Below the pieces are notes generated by a model. The model saw only the letters and a list, made by a program, of their open reading frames with translations, did no database searches and had not been told where the DNA came from. A program made the position numbers and the translations under genes. A stretch of 64,000 nt of DNA from Tigriopus japonicus. Lineage: Eukaryota; Arthropoda; Copepoda; Harpacticoida; Harpacticidae. The stretch spans positions 88,594-152,593 of the forward strand of contig JAAGOF010000319.1 in assembly GCA_010645155.1 (NCBI GenBank), read 5' to 3'. This document shows, in pieces, positions 23,901-37,000 of the stretch; positions within the stretch are counted from its first letter, which is position 1; each line of letters opens with the position of its first letter.

Positions 23901-26900
23901 ACCGCTAAACCTCCCATAAATTTTGCTGTTTGTGTTTTTTGTTTTACTTGAAAATGCAAAAAAAAGAATGAAAAAGTAGTTTAAATATTCAAAGATCAGA
24001 GATTAACCTCGATAGTACTGTGTTTCGTTACAAAATTACCTCTCTGCTATCTGAGTCAAACACCTCAAAAGAATCGCGCGAAAGTAATAATTTTCAATTT
24101 CTCTATCTTTAACCAAGAACCACTGAATTTCTCTGGACTGGGAGGCTAACGAAGAGAATTATAATTTCCAGTACGAACAGTTCAACTACGTTTTTCTGCA
24201 AATGAGACTTGTCTTTGTTGTCTTGGATACATATTTCAATTTTCAGCTCAATCGAACGTCGGAGTCAAAAGTTATTCTCAGACAAAGTTCAGTGCAAATC
24301 CTACCCAGAATGAATAAACTAGCCCTTTCGTGGTGAATGCTTGACCACAAAAGGGCAAGTTTATCCATTCTATACTCTCTTCAGTACATGAGTTTGAGAA
24401 AGCCTAACTTTTTACTTTCCGGCATTCCGTTGAGCTAAAATTTGAAATACGTAGTTTTATCAATACAAGCCTGGTCTTGTTTACAGAAGAACGAAAATAA
24501 ATTGATCCTACAAGAAATCATAATTCTCCTCGTTAGTCTCCCACTCCAGAAATTCAGTGCATCTTGCTCTTGTCAACTTTTACACCCTTTTTTCCTTGGC
24601 CAAAAATACTTAACCTGATGGCCTTGTTCTTAAGGCGTCCTTCACCTTAGAAATTTCTGTTCCCCATTAGTACATCGTCTAAACCATTGGTGTTTTCGTT
24701 TTTCCTCCATGAAAAGAACGAGTCGACTCTTAAAGAATCCAAATCAGTTTTATAGTTATATCTCCTGGAAAATCGTCAACGTGTGTCTTCACACTCATTT
24801 CAATACCTCGTGACTAGGATTTAATGTCATCCAATTACATACATTCAACGACGTGTTTTCGGAATTTGATTCAAGGTTGTCGCAACTTTGTTCAAATTAA
24901 CTAGACACGTCTCTCTCCTTCAGATGATCATACACAAGGGAGAACAAGTTTTAATTGCTAATTTCTGCCCCAAACTGCTCCCTAAAAGCCTTGAAATCCT
25001 CTTGTATTATTCTATTCATGGAGGCAACTCCAACAATTTATTGCTCGAAAAAGATATTTCCAACCCGTGACGAACTTGAGAAGATGCTTGACACAAATTT
25101 TTGATTGATGTCTTTCAGAGGTTCAAAGCTCGTTATCAAGCTCAATCCTTAGGGACCCAAGCAGCTTTCAAGTCATTTTAGAACACGAAAATTAAGTTGA
25201 GGCTGTATTGCTTGGATGCAATCAGACGGGATTTCCCCATAAGCTGAACTTGTCTCTTCATGAAAAGAACCCACATGTAGCTAAGTGATCTTAAGACCTT
25301 CTAATAATGGTCTTAAGGCTGTCCCAACAGGTTTCTGTAAAGACTTTTGATCAGAATTGATCACTAAATTAGGTTCGTTACCTTACCGAGGTTTGATCTT
25401 GATGGGAGCACAAAATGTCCTTTTATGGAACCGTAAAGTCAAGTGTTGAGTTAAATTTGATGGAAGAAATTGTGTTAACGTTAAAACACATGTAACTGTT
25501 TGTATCTAAAAAAAATCGCCGGATGCGTTTGTTGGTGAAACAAGCTAGTTTTTATGATATGCTGAAAATTACTGTTATAGACATGAAGTTTTCAAATACC
25601 ACGGCAGTTTTATTACAGATTGTGGTTTTCAGTCTAGTTAATGGACTTCCTCTACGGAAAAGCCGTAAGATGGCGCTATTAAATTCACTTTTGAAAAAAA
25701 AACTTTTTTCACTTTTGAAAAAAACTTCTGAAAAAAGTTTGGGTACATTGAAAGTTGCGAAATTAGGTGTTTTTAGAGTACTCTCAGACCATTGATTTTT
25801 GTAGGACTCTGACAAGACATAGCAAAGAAAGCTTGCTTTAAAGTTTGAAATTCTTCGACTACGTATATGAAAAACTAACTTACCATTGACAATTTCTAGA
25901 TTGATGATAGTTCAATTGTTGAAGTCATTTGGAAGAAAAGCCATAAAAATGGAGCATAAATAAATACCTCAAAGTTTTAGTCATCCGTGTTTAAAAAATG
26001 ACAAAAGACATGTTTTGCTTTACAAAAGAAAAATGTAAAAGAGCAGACTTTGCCAGCGCATTTTGGTATCAATACTCAATAGTTAGTTAGTTCTATCACT
26101 TTGTTCGAGAATACGGATTCAGCCATTCATCTTTTTTTCTCTCTTTCTCCCCACCATCACATTTCTTTCTTCCAGTTTCATGTCTGCCATTACTCTCTTG
26201 GGAACTCCGGCCGAGATGTACGTGTTTGGCACTCACTACGTTGTTTTGGTATTGAGCTATCCATTGGTAATGGCCTCCGCGGCTCATTTTTACCTCCCAG
26301 TTTTCTTCAAATTGGATGTCAGTACCAGTTATGAGGTCGGTTCATATATCCATACATTTATGCCAGGTTGATCCTATGAGTTATGATTACTTTTCCAGTA
26401 TTTGGAATGGCGATTCCATAAATCAGTGCGAATCCTCGCCTCTTCGTGTTTCATTCTTCAAATGGTGAGGCAGGTCTTTGAATATTCGTCTTAGTTTGGC
26501 TGACAGGGGTTCTCTGATGATTTAGGTCTTGTATATGGCGATCGTGGTTTACACCCCTGCATTGGCTCTATCACAAAGTAAATACATTAAGGTTAAAAGA
26601 ACAAGTCATTAGACATAAGATCATTACTATTCTGATTTTTTTCAGTTACGGGCTTTCAAGTGGATTTGGCCTGTGCAATCATTTTCTTGGTCTGCATTTT
26701 CTACACAGTTATCGTGAGTGATAAATTAGTTATATTCACAAAAGAGGGCGTTGGCGAGGTGGCAATCTAAGGCAGCTAATTCCTATTTAAAAAAACCTTG
26801 ACCTCATTTTGATCTGTGGCCTTAAAGTCAAAGCATCTGCAAAAGAATCACGAGAAGTGACGCGGATTTTTGGTAAATAAAAGCTAATAAGCCAACAAAA

Positions 26901-29900
26901 AATCAAATCAAAACGAAGAACGGCAAATAAATCCAAAATATGAAATAAAAGGGCAAATATATCCAAAAAATGTTGCCCATGTGTTTTTATCTCTTTTTTG
27001 AACATTTGAATTTTTTTGGTCTTATTCTAAAACATTAGACCTTTTAAGGGCGTTTCATCGACACAGAAAATAAAAACGAAAAAGGCAAAGTATGCTAAAA
27101 TTATCAAATATTTGGATAGAACTACCAAATGGCAAATCAACATCTTTTTTGGGAATGAGCGTTGTTTTACCCTAAAACATCCACCCCTAAGCCTGAGTTG
27201 TCATTTTTCTAAAGAGTATTTGCCAACCATGCGTTTCTCATTAAACCAAAACTCTTGATGAATCACATATTTAACTTCAATAATTTCTAGGGATGGGTCG
27301 GGCCAAGATTTTTCGATTCCGGGTCGGCTCCGACTCCCTCACGACGAGCCGACATCAAAACCGATTCGATCCGATACCGAGCCGGCTAATGGCCGATCCA
27401 GACCCATCCCTAAAAATTTCGTGGAAAGACAAGTGGCGCCATCTCTGGCAGACATATCAGTTATTTTTCAATTTTGTCAATAGGTTGATTCCAGTTTTTC
27501 CAAAGGTTTATGAGTTGTCTTTTATCTTAGGGTGGAATAAAAGCTGTGATGTGGACCGACACGTTCCAAGCAGCCATGATGTTTGGATCATTTTTGGCCG
27601 TCATTATTAAGGGGAACTATGACGCAGGTGGAACTTTTAAAGTGTTTGATAGCAACTATCAAACAAGCCGAATTGAGTTGTTTAAGTAAGTAGCCAATAT
27701 GATCAATGAGGAAAACAAGAAGACTTGGAACGAACCGTTTTCCTCAACCAGTTTTAGTACCGATATGACCGAGAGACACACAGTATGGGCCATGATAATT
27801 GGTGGTTACTTCACGTGGATTTCCATTTATGGCATCAATCAAACCCAAGTCCAACGATATTTGAGTGTCCCCAAAAAGGAGATGGCGGTCAAGTCAGTTG
27901 GTCACGCACATTTGGAGTAATTAGCTCAGAGTAAGCACGTCTAATATTTTCTCCTTCAGAGCCATTTGGTGGAACGGACTTGGAATTGGATCCCTTCTCA
28001 TGATGTGTGCTTACGCAGGATTGGTGGTATTTGCTTATTACGACGAAGCTCAATGTGATCCAATCAAGGCCGGGGTAATTCATTCGACCTGCTTTTTGAC
28101 CTTTAACATATGAACGTACACAAGTCATTATTTTGCATATAATTGACCCCATAGCAAGTGGAGACCAAAGACCAAATTTTCCCCCTGTTTGTGATGCAAG
28201 TCATGGGCGACATTCCCTGCATTCCTGGCCTTTTTGTAGCCGGGGTCTTCAGTGGAGCCTTAAGTACTGTGAGTAGTGGATTGAACTCCTTGGCCGCTGT
28301 TGTACTGAAGGATTTCGTTATGAATGGATGTGTGGAACAACTTTCCAACAAGTCTGAAATGCTCATTACCAGAGGTTTGGCCGTGGCCTTTGGTATTCTC
28401 AGCTATCTGGTTGTGTTTCTGGTCAAATATCTACCTGGAGTGCTTGAGGTAAGCTGAAATGCCAACTTTATTGAGATTGATATTTTGAGCTGACTTGTGT
28501 CAATTACTTTTGCATCACTTTCATTAAAAAATTGCAGTTACTTTCAAACAGTAATTGAATGATATTGAATTACATTTCTAGTACATATTTACCTGGGGTA
28601 TATTTTAAACCCAATTTTTAGAACAAAATGTAAGAGAAGCGCAAAAAGTGCAAACCCAAATGTAATTTATTACAATTACAATTACTTTGAACCGTAATTG
28701 TACTTACAATTACAATTACACCGCAGGTCTTATTCTAAGTATGAAATGAAATAACCTAAACAGAAATTTAAAAAAATAAATAATAACATACGTGGATATT
28801 TAAAAAGTATTTTCCACTTGAGAAAATGATCCATTAGGAACAAGAAATTACAATAGGTAGACTACGTACAGTAATACTAAAACAAGAATAGAATCGGAAA
28901 CGATTGTTGACCGTAAAAACAATGTTGTTGTTTTTGTTAGTTATTTTTTTGTTAAAATTCTTTGTGATTTCTTCCAATATTTGCAAGCTTAATGAAAATC
29001 AAGAACAAAAGTAGTTCACAGCAAAAAAACAGCCAAGAACAAATGATTTACGTGTGAATGAAAGAAAAGTTTGTATGAAGTCAGGCACAGGATGTTCTCA
29101 CAAAGAGCCTTCCCAAGCCAAATGAACCAACCATATACAAGCCATATTACTTCTCACACGATCACAAGATGGTCAATTGAAGCTAGGAGAAGATTTCATG
29201 AATCTTCTTACCCATCCTTGTGCAGTTACTTAACGTTCGTTTTTTTCAAAGCACTTTGCTATTGCATTGGCGACATATTTTTAAACTTTCTCATTCACGA
29301 AACTGATTGATTTACACAGAAATTTCAACTTGACATCGATTTTCTTTTTAGGCTGCGCTCGGCATTTTTGGGATTGTGGGAGGTCCCGTACTTGGTGCAT
29401 TCACCTTGGGCATGTTTGTACCCTGGTCCAATAGCATTGTAAGTCCAATTATGCTAACTCATCTTTAATTGACCTAATCTGATTGGGTAATGGCTTGATC
29501 TAGGGCGCTTTTACGGGAATGCTCAGCAGCCTGATCTTCACGATGTGGATCGGCTTTGGCCAGACCGCGGCCAAGAACTACGGCACGTACTCTGTGGCCG
29601 GAAAAGAAACCACTATCGACGGTTGTCCAGCGGCATGGTTCAATGTAACAGAGTCTTCCACGGAAACACCGTAAGTACGCCATGAAGGATTAGGAGACAG
29701 AGAGGAAACCTTTTTCCATTGAAGATGAAAGAAATAATTTTCTTTGAAAAAGCACGTGCATCTAAAAATTTGATTTGTTATGGACCAAAAGCTCAAGTGC
29801 GAAATTATACGGGGGCGTCACAAAGTCTAGTACCGGGAAAATTTGTTTTTGTTGTGGAGAAGAAATTCTAAACGTTTCAAGAAGAAGAGTCAGCTGACGA

Positions 29901-30964
29901 TCATGCTCGTCAATCATCAGCTGACACTACGTTGTGAAACGTTTGGGAATTCTGCTTCACAACAAAAAAAACCGCGTACTAATTACTATGATATTTAAAC
30001 CAGAATTGAAAAAAACACGTCATTATTACTACTAATGTGGTTATTTGGAATAATTGGGTGAAAAATTGGTGAACGGTATAAATGCGCCCAAAACTACAAA
30101 CAGTTTAAAGAGCCATCAAAATTTACATCTATTTTCAGAACGGATGCTCCAGAGACTGAATCCAATGGATTTACCCATTTGATTGTTTATGAGATCTCAT
30201 ACATGTGGTTTTCGGCCATTGCGTGTATGTTTTGTATCGTAGTTGGCATTATCGTCAGTTTCTTGTCCAAACCACAAGATCCTCGGTACTTGAATCCAAA
30301 TCTCATCAGCCCTTGGTTCAAAAAGATTTTTGGCTTTTGGCCCAGTTTCATTACGGATAGGATCAATGCTATTGATATCGGTTCGGAATACGTAAGTCTC
30401 TTTTATATTATCTTCAGTTTTTTTTCGTTCTTCTAAGTATTCCAGAATAGTGGACACATAATTAGGACGTGAATTATCATTTTATGTCAAACTCAACCGA
30501 TTTTAATTTGGTCTATTTGCAAAAAATATTATTTTCATGTAATTTCATCTCATTCGAATGTTGGAGTCAAACACCATAATTTAGCAGTTCTGATTCTTGA
30601 ATTGTATTTGCGGGGCACTTTTAATCTATTTTTTGTGTTTTATTTTGCTTCTTTCCATTTGCCATTAATCTTGGAAATCGAACAAAAACGTTATATCGTG
30701 ACAAAGGCAAAATATTTATCTTATATCGACTTAAGTTGTTATTCTTTTTATATCAACTTTATTTGACATTCAATCCTGCACAAAGTGTGCTTGGAAAAAA
30801 TGAATAATATATAAGTGAATATTTTGTTTTTGTTTCAGGTTCCCTCTACAAAAGAAAAGATTCTCAAATCTCGCCAGATTCAACATTCACCCACAGAGGC
30901 CCAATTGGTTGGGAATGCGAATGAAGCATACGAAATGGAGGATGGCGAGCTCAAAAAGCAATAA
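17924..30964 (+). CDS. SLC5-family sodium/solute symporter (SMCT/SMVT-like)
   Basis: Thirteen coding exons: 17924-18126, 26176-26335, 26399-26464, 26526-26577, 26646-26713, 27531-27685, 27752-27892, 27960-28074, 28155-28448, 29352-29438, 29504-29670, 30139-30391 and 30839-30964. All have GT-AG borders and compatible phases, and encode 628 residues. Family landmarks in order: [118 protein letters not shown] (the TM8 Na2-site region), [22 protein letters not shown]. An extracellular loop has an NVT glycosylation site. It should be a 13-14 TM plasma-membrane carrier moving an anion or vitamin with Na+. It is closest to SLC5A8/SLC5A12/SLC5A6; the substrate cannot be told. Intron 1 is 8 kb and rich in repeats. 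Confidence 0.95.
18528..18818. mobile_element. MITE with AAAGAAGCTCATGGGAAAGA ends, copy 2 (diverged)
   Basis: The left end, GCACATGGGAAAGACACGT, and the right end, TGATGCTTCTTTACCACGAGC, match copy 1 with many changes. Interior pieces such as TTGTCGCCAC and CTTGTCCTTCTTGGTTTGTTG are shared. It lies in SLC5 intron 1. Confidence 0.7.
18819..21050. other. SLC5 intron 1, no gene or repeat resolved
   Basis: AT-rich intronic DNA with no exon-like frame on either strand. Confidence 0.45.
21060..23250. repeat. Large inverted repeat with ~300-bp arms (candidate foldback element)
   Basis: The left arm (about 21060-21365) contains GGAAGCAAAGTTGAGCTTCA. The right arm (about 22955-23250) carries the same stretch in reverse complement, and the pairing continues through GATCCAAAAGACTC, AATATGAAGAGAAAT and AAAGTTGAGGAT-type segments. 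The 1.6-kb interior includes a nested hAT-like element. No open frame for a transposase was seen, and the outer boundaries are approximate. Confidence 0.65.
22135..22602. mobile_element. hAT-like element with AGGGCTCGGA ends, nested in inverted repeat
   Basis: The left end AAGGGCTCGGATAAAATTGC pairs with the right end GCAACTTTGTCCGAGCCCTA. Flanking 8-mers GCGATTAT and GTGATTAC match at six of eight positions, as expected for an aged hAT target duplication. The element is 468 bp and non-coding. Confidence 0.65.
24119..24561. mobile_element. Palindromic MITE with CACTGAATTT ends, copy 1
   Basis: Ends are inverted over about 45 bp: CACTGAATTTCTCTGGACTG at the left, and the reverse complement of a near match at the right. 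The interior also folds: ACTAGCCCTTTCGTGG is followed by CCACAAAAGGGCAAGT. A second copy is at 50050-50483. It lies in SLC5 intron 1. Confidence 0.75.
25690..25745. repeat. Short direct repeat of TTCACTTTTGAAAAAAA
   Basis: The unit TTCACTTTTGAAAAAAAC occurs twice in tandem, followed by a partial third unit. It lies in SLC5 intron 1. Confidence 0.6.
27288..27412. mobile_element. 125-bp hAT MITE with TAGGGATGGGTC ends
   Basis: The ends TAGGGATGGGTCGGGCC and CAGACCCATCCCTA are inverted. The flanks ATAATTTC (27280-27287) and AAAATTTC (27413-27420) match at seven of eight bases, giving an 8-bp target duplication. It is unusually GC-rich for the intron it sits in (SLC5 intron 5). Confidence 0.8.
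28449..29351. other. SLC5 intron 9, with an ACAATT-rich patch
   Basis: A patch at 28650-28725 repeats ACAATTACAATTAC-type units. The rest is AT-rich intron with no gene recognised. Confidence 0.5.
29843..29968. repeat. Inverted repeat (126-bp hairpin) in SLC5 intron 11
   Basis: Arms of about 33 bp, TTTGTTGTGGAGAAGAAATT and its inverse, enclose a second pair of GTCAGCTGA motifs. This is probably a small MITE or foldback relic. Confidence 0.7.
30392..30838. other. SLC5 last intron; 3' overlap with the opposite gene
   Basis: AT-rich. It carries a minus-strand AATAAA at 30758-30763 that is a candidate poly(A) signal for the convergent membrane-protein gene. Confidence 0.5.
30758..30763 (-). terminator. 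Candidate poly(A) signal of the 590-residue membrane protein gene
   Basis: Minus-strand AATAAA, 286 nt beyond the stop at 31049. None was seen closer. If used, the 3' UTR runs antisense to the last SLC5 exon. Confidence 0.35.
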
Positions 30965-31048
30965 GTGAACAAAACAATCAAACAATCGGCTAAAATCCTG
31001 CTAGTATGAAATGAAAAATGAACTGTATATTTGTACCTAAACTCAGAA

Positions 31049-34000
31049 TTACACTGTGGTATATCGTCCAACACTCGAATCCCTTTGGTCACGTTTCGTT
31101 CCCGAGTTTCCATTTCCGCTCTTCTCAGACTTCTTGGTTGGCGAGGTATTCGAATTGGCTTTAACTTTACCACCACTTTTAGTTGTGGTTTTTGCTTTTG
31201 AAGGGCTCTCCACCGCTTTCACCTTCTTAGCAGGTCCATTTTTGACTCTCTTCTTGGGTTTGGGCTTAGGATAGTCTTCATCTTCAACGTCTTTACTTTC
31301 AGGTGGAACATAACCTTCGGGCAGTCTCACTTCACTGATGGTTTTGAGCCCGGGCGATCTTTTGGGCCGAATGGGTTGATCCTCCAATGGTTCACTTGCT
31401 TTGGGATCATCTGTCTGATCTTCCACATCCTCTTCGTCATCAGACATGGCTCTTAGTCTTTTTACATTATTGGGCCAAGAACCGGTGAGGAACAAATGTC
31501 CATGGACCACACCTTCTTCTGGATCGGGTTCTTCGGTGACTTTGTCGATTTTCACAAATGTGTCGTACTTCTCTGGAGGTTCAATAGGGGTGTTCCCATT
31601 GCCACTGACTTGAGAGTCATCTGGCATACGTTTCTTCAAAATCGGAGGTCGTGCTTTGGGAGGAATTAATGGGTCATGAACGATAACCAAGCTCTCTGGA
31701 GGCAGTTCTTCTTCCCAGAAGTCATCTTGGCACCTTCGACAACAACAGCAAACGCAAATTGAGGCCAATATGGCGAAAAGAGAGACTAGAGGGATCCAAA
31801 AGAAGCCTAAAATGTCAAGTGTGCCAATGATACCCCACATGATTATTCGGTATTTGAGGTCCAAGGAAAGATAGACTTCATCAAGAAAGTTTGGATCCGG
31901 TGGAATGACTCCTTTGCATTGAAGAGAAGGTGGAACAGGGGAAGACAATGTGGGACGGTTACATCTGATGGTCATATGTTGGAATTGAGACACATCCATG
32001 GCAGACGATACATCTAAAACATTGTTGGCCACCACCACCTCCGTGCCTAAATGAAAAAGTAAAGATGTGACAGTAAATAATTACTAGCACTAATCACTGC
32101 CAAAACTTTCTAGAGTGATTGTAAACAATAGAGTCTCGATTAGGCAACTTCGACAGCCATCAAGGTTTTTCATGGAAGGTACGAGCGTCAACGATGTATT
32201 GACTTTTTTCGTTTGAGTTTTGAAAAGAAACCGCTAGATGGCTCTTCTAGAGAATTGGTAATGTTTCCACCAAGCACCCCAAGTGATGTTGACGTTTTTA
32301 GCATCATCAACTTGAGCAAAAGGTGATTTTTTGAGGTTAGTTTTTTGCAAAGAGGCCTCCCAAGTAGCAATTGCGTCCATGAGTTTCATTTTGTTCCTTC
32401 TTGGAAACTAGTAAGGAAATTGTGAACAAAATTCGGACGGTTAAGGAAGCTGTTTATTTGGTGGTATCACGAGGTAGTGTTGCGAGATTTATGATGTATA
32501 CTTCAAACTAGTTCTATGAGATTGATCTCAACAGAACTGTGAGCTCAATCCTTTGCGCTTGTTGAACACAAGTTTGGATTATCCCAAGCAAAACTGAGCA
32601 CAAATTTTGTAAAGAAATACCAGCAGACAAAATTGTCTAAACGTCCTAATATAATGCAATGTCTTTTTTTAATGAAGCTGATTAACATGGATGGTGAATT
32701 TACATCACAAGAAATCCTTCTAACTTTTTGGTTGCCTTGCACAATATGATTTTTCAAGACAGAGGCTGTAATATTTTACATCCTACCACTCGCAACAAAA
32801 AAAGTGATATGTCTCACATGTGCATTTCATCTTTTCTTTTTGGCACAACCGTTTCTCAAATAGTACATCACCAACTTGAAAAGGCAAGGCCATGTGAAAT
32901 ATGGAACACGAGGAGTTTTGTTCACACACATATGCACAAATAGAGCACAATAATAACAGAGTACGGTCATAATTCATAAAGTGCGCCATCTAGCGGATTT
33001 CATGCGGCAACAGCTTGCAGTTCCCGCGATACACATATTTTTGAAGATAGCAACGGTCGTTCATCTATTTTGGACAAAATTAAGTGCCTCAAATGTTGAC
33101 TGAGTGTTGTTGATGAACCTGTGGTGGTTTTTGGTTGAAATTAGTAGTAAAATCCCTTTCAAATTGGCATGGAAACCTGATTACTGAAAAGGTAATTCAG
33201 GCATGATCTGTGCCAAAATTCATTAGAAAAACACTTAAGGTTCTATTTGGAGTTCTAATATCAACATTTTAGGCACTTAATTTTGTCCAAAAAAAATGAA
33301 TGACCATTGCAATCTTCAAAAATATGTGTATCGCGGGAACTGCGAGCTGTTGCCGCATGAAATCCGCCAGATGGCGCACTTTATGACTGTACTCTGTTAT
33401 TATAGTGCTCTACGTACAAGCACAAGCAGCATGTCATGATACAAGTTCGAATATGGTGGTTTTTCTGTGACATAGCTTGCGCCCTCTGCCGGCTAAACTG
33501 TAAACACAACACCAAAGAGACAATAATACCTTGTTTGGCCAGGACAGCTCTTGGTGCTGCATCAATGAACTGGTTGTGATTGAGTCGAACCCGGGTAATG
33601 TTGTGAATATAGAACCCTGGCCAAGGAATAGTCTCGAATCGAGAATTCGTGACCATGAGGGCATAACCATCCAGTGCTGTCAATTTCAGAGGAACCTCGG
33701 CGTTGACCTCGTGAAGCACCAATCGCCTCACTTGCAACGCCTTGATGGAAAAGAGTGCTGGTGAGCTAGAATGAAGAAAATTGAATTAGAGAGAGGCCCT
33801 GATTTTGTGCGCCTTGCCAGTTGTGACTTTATCTGATCAGTTTTTGGTGAAAGACTCTGGTACAACACTCATACTGCACCCATCTAGGGTCTCTTTGAAG
33901 TTTTGATGAATACAACAACCTTGAACAGCCAAACAAAAGCGTGTGAAACCCAAAATGTAAAGACAAGGGTGATGCTCTGGGTACATTTTTGACTTTGTGC

Positions 34001-37000
34001 GATGAAAAGAAGTGTTGACCGTTTGTTTCAGTTACACAATACCTTGTTCGCACTTGCGTACACTTGTTTTAATAGAACTACAAATAACATATAAAATTTA
34101 ATGGTGATTGCAATTATGGGGACACCAAAGTCTTGGCCGGTTTCAAAAGCTGAAACTTGCAAGAGCACATTTCAAAAGAAAGAAATCTTTGACAAATGAC
34201 ATTTTCACAGGCTTTTGTGTAAATCTTTTCAAAGGGTATAATTTTTTCACATCAAATAAAAACATTCCAAAAGTTTTACCAACACAATTTAAATAACTTT
34301 AGATAATGATAAATTTAGTGGAAAAGATTAACTCTTTCTTTTTGGGAAAAAGGGTAATTTTCCAAAAGTACTTTCGATGTTTCTTCCCATTTGCATTGTT
34401 TTTGCCATACACAGAAGGTAAAATCCTCTCCAAATTTCCTGTCCAACTTTGTACTTCCTTCAAGCTTTTTTTCACTAGGCGAAAGCATTGTTTTGAACTA
34501 GCGATGTAAAACTTTTATTTTTTTCCTGAAGGACACTGACAAAATAGACAGTTGAAGACCTTTAGGGTACGTTAAAAATGGTCAAGTATCGAATTATTTA
34601 CAAGTGTTGCACAAACTTGCTGCATTCTCTATTATTCTTAGCCTTGCCAAAAAGTCGATGAAGTAACAATAGAAACATAAAACTAGAGGCGCGTGCCCTT
34701 TAAGAGTCAGCTCATCGAATTTTAGGAGCATTCCCAATAAGGAATCAAAGCCTTGATTCCTTGACAAGATTATTCAAATGCATTTTAGGATTTTAAATGT
34801 ACACTCCATTAGGCAAAATGATAAAGATTTTGGCTTTGAAATCGCAAGATCTTCCCTCTGAATGAGTACTTGTCATAAAATTCATTACGAATAAAATTCG
34901 AGCGACTCGAAGATGGATCGGTATGTGACGATAAGCGTCCTTCATTTATTGAACCATAATTTTAAGCTTACTTTGAAGGCCAAGAAAGAGGCGCTCACTT
35001 CAATATCATAGTTTATGCAGTGTTTTTGTTTAACAAACTGATGCAAAGTCTGGTGGCTAGACAATTTTCATCGTTCAGAATGTGCTGAAATTTCAAAACG
35101 GTGACCCAATGGACAATTGACCCGACAGACAACTTGACCCAAAGGTTGACTCAACCCAGCGGACAACTCGACCCAGTGGATGACCCAACCCAGAAGACAA
35201 CTCAACCCATCGGACAATTCGTCCCAGCAAAAAACTTGACCTAGTGGACTACTTGAAAAGGCACAAATGTGGACCAATTGAATTTGGTATCATGCAGTGC
35301 AAGAACTAAATTTGAAGCCACCTCTGTGTTAATGTTTTTCCTTCTTAAAGATCACTAAACTCTGCAGGAGCAGGTACTCTCCTGCAGAGTTTTGATCTTC
35401 ACATTTTTATTACAGATTTTTTCACTTTAGGTCAATATGCATTTTTTTGTAAAAAGAGCTCTCAAAGATTAGGTGCCTGCCACAAAATCCCTTATTCCAA
35501 GTGAGATAAAAAAAATCATGCAAGAGAGAAATGACTGAGTTGTCAGCCCTGTCGAGTTGTCTGTTGGGTCGAGTTGTCCTGTGTCGGGTTGTCCGTTGGG
35601 TCGAGTCGTCCATTGGATCGAGTCTTCCTGTGTCGAGTCGTCCCCTAGGTCGAGTTGTCCTGGAAACGTTTTTTACCTTAACTGGTCGTTTGATAAAGCC
35701 AAAGCTCAATGGGCAGATTTATCCTTGATTTAATCAAGGATTACTCAAAGAAGGATATATTACAGAATACCACTTAAGGCCGAGTCACAACAATGAAAAT
35801 TCAACGGAACATTTACTGCTTTGAAATAACCTCTCATTTTAGTACAATGCCAGGCCTAAAGCTGTATTTCTGTAATTCGTCCTGAGAAATTAAGATATCC
35901 TTGATTTAAATAACTAAACCTCCCGCGCAGAACGTATTTGAAAGGAATAACTACCTCTTCCTCTCGGTCTTTGATTAGTTTTAGAGTTAGGTCAGTGTAT
36001 TTTTAGGTCATGCGTTTATTGCATGTAGAGGAAATAAAGTGCAAGGATTGGCAACCACTGGGCTGCCCTCTGCGATTTAATTTTAGGCTGCAAGTTCGTT
36101 ATTGTCCAAAAATGTATTGGGTTAATTTCATGTAGCACAAAAGGTTAAAGGTGTGTTCCTACTGACAGGAATCATTAAATATATTGATAGATGAGTTCCT
36201 AGTTGTGGATTTATTCTATGGTATGGACACCTTGTGACATGTTCCTTTCCTTTAAGAAAGTGATCATCTACATCAGCACAAACTGACCCCATTTTGTCAT
36301 TCGATTCCACATATAACTGAATGAGAATTGTACACTGTCATTTCGTACCCTAACTGACACTAAATGTTTTTATTGTGCTCAAAAATCCCTGACAAATATT
36401 CATCAATTGCATGATTTTCCTGTGCTTAATCACCCTTTTCCAATTTCTTGCAATTTTTTTCTGTTCATCAGCTGACGACTGGAGACACATTTGTCAGGGT
36501 TCATGCTCTCTAGTATTTATACCTAGTACCACATTGGAATCAAGTCGGAATAATTGTCCTCATTTAATTCCCTCATTTAATTTAAGTGTCTTCTTGGGTC
36601 GTCAGCTGTCTACTAAGGTAAAATACTTTCAATTCTCTTATTAATACATTAACATTTGACCTAAAACTAAGCAGATTTCGAACCTGGGACGGGGTGAACA
36701 ATGTCTAGATCAACCTCTGAACACGTACGTTTTTACAACATATTTTTGAATTATTCTGGAAGCAAACAAAACATATATACGACCTCTTGAGTCGTGCCAA
36801 TTCGAGACGTTACTCCCGCTATTTCCTGTTGGAATTTATTTCTCCTTTTTGGAAAAGCCTTGATTGACAAGGAAAAGCAGAGAAGTAATCCTTAATGTCC
36901 TTGCCAACCCCATTTCTGAAAAACTACATTGACACTAATCTACTTACAGTTCAGACTTCATAGACGAGCTTCGGGTTTGATTGGCGCATTCAGAACATGA

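Noticed and set aside
35068..35709. Open frames through the minisatellite arrays
   Set aside because: Periodic artefacts of the 20-22-bp units; no start or splice context.
36411..36644. Plus-strand frame with a signal-peptide-like start and possible donor
   Set aside because: No second exon or homology; a hydrophobic AT-rich start is easily produced by chance.
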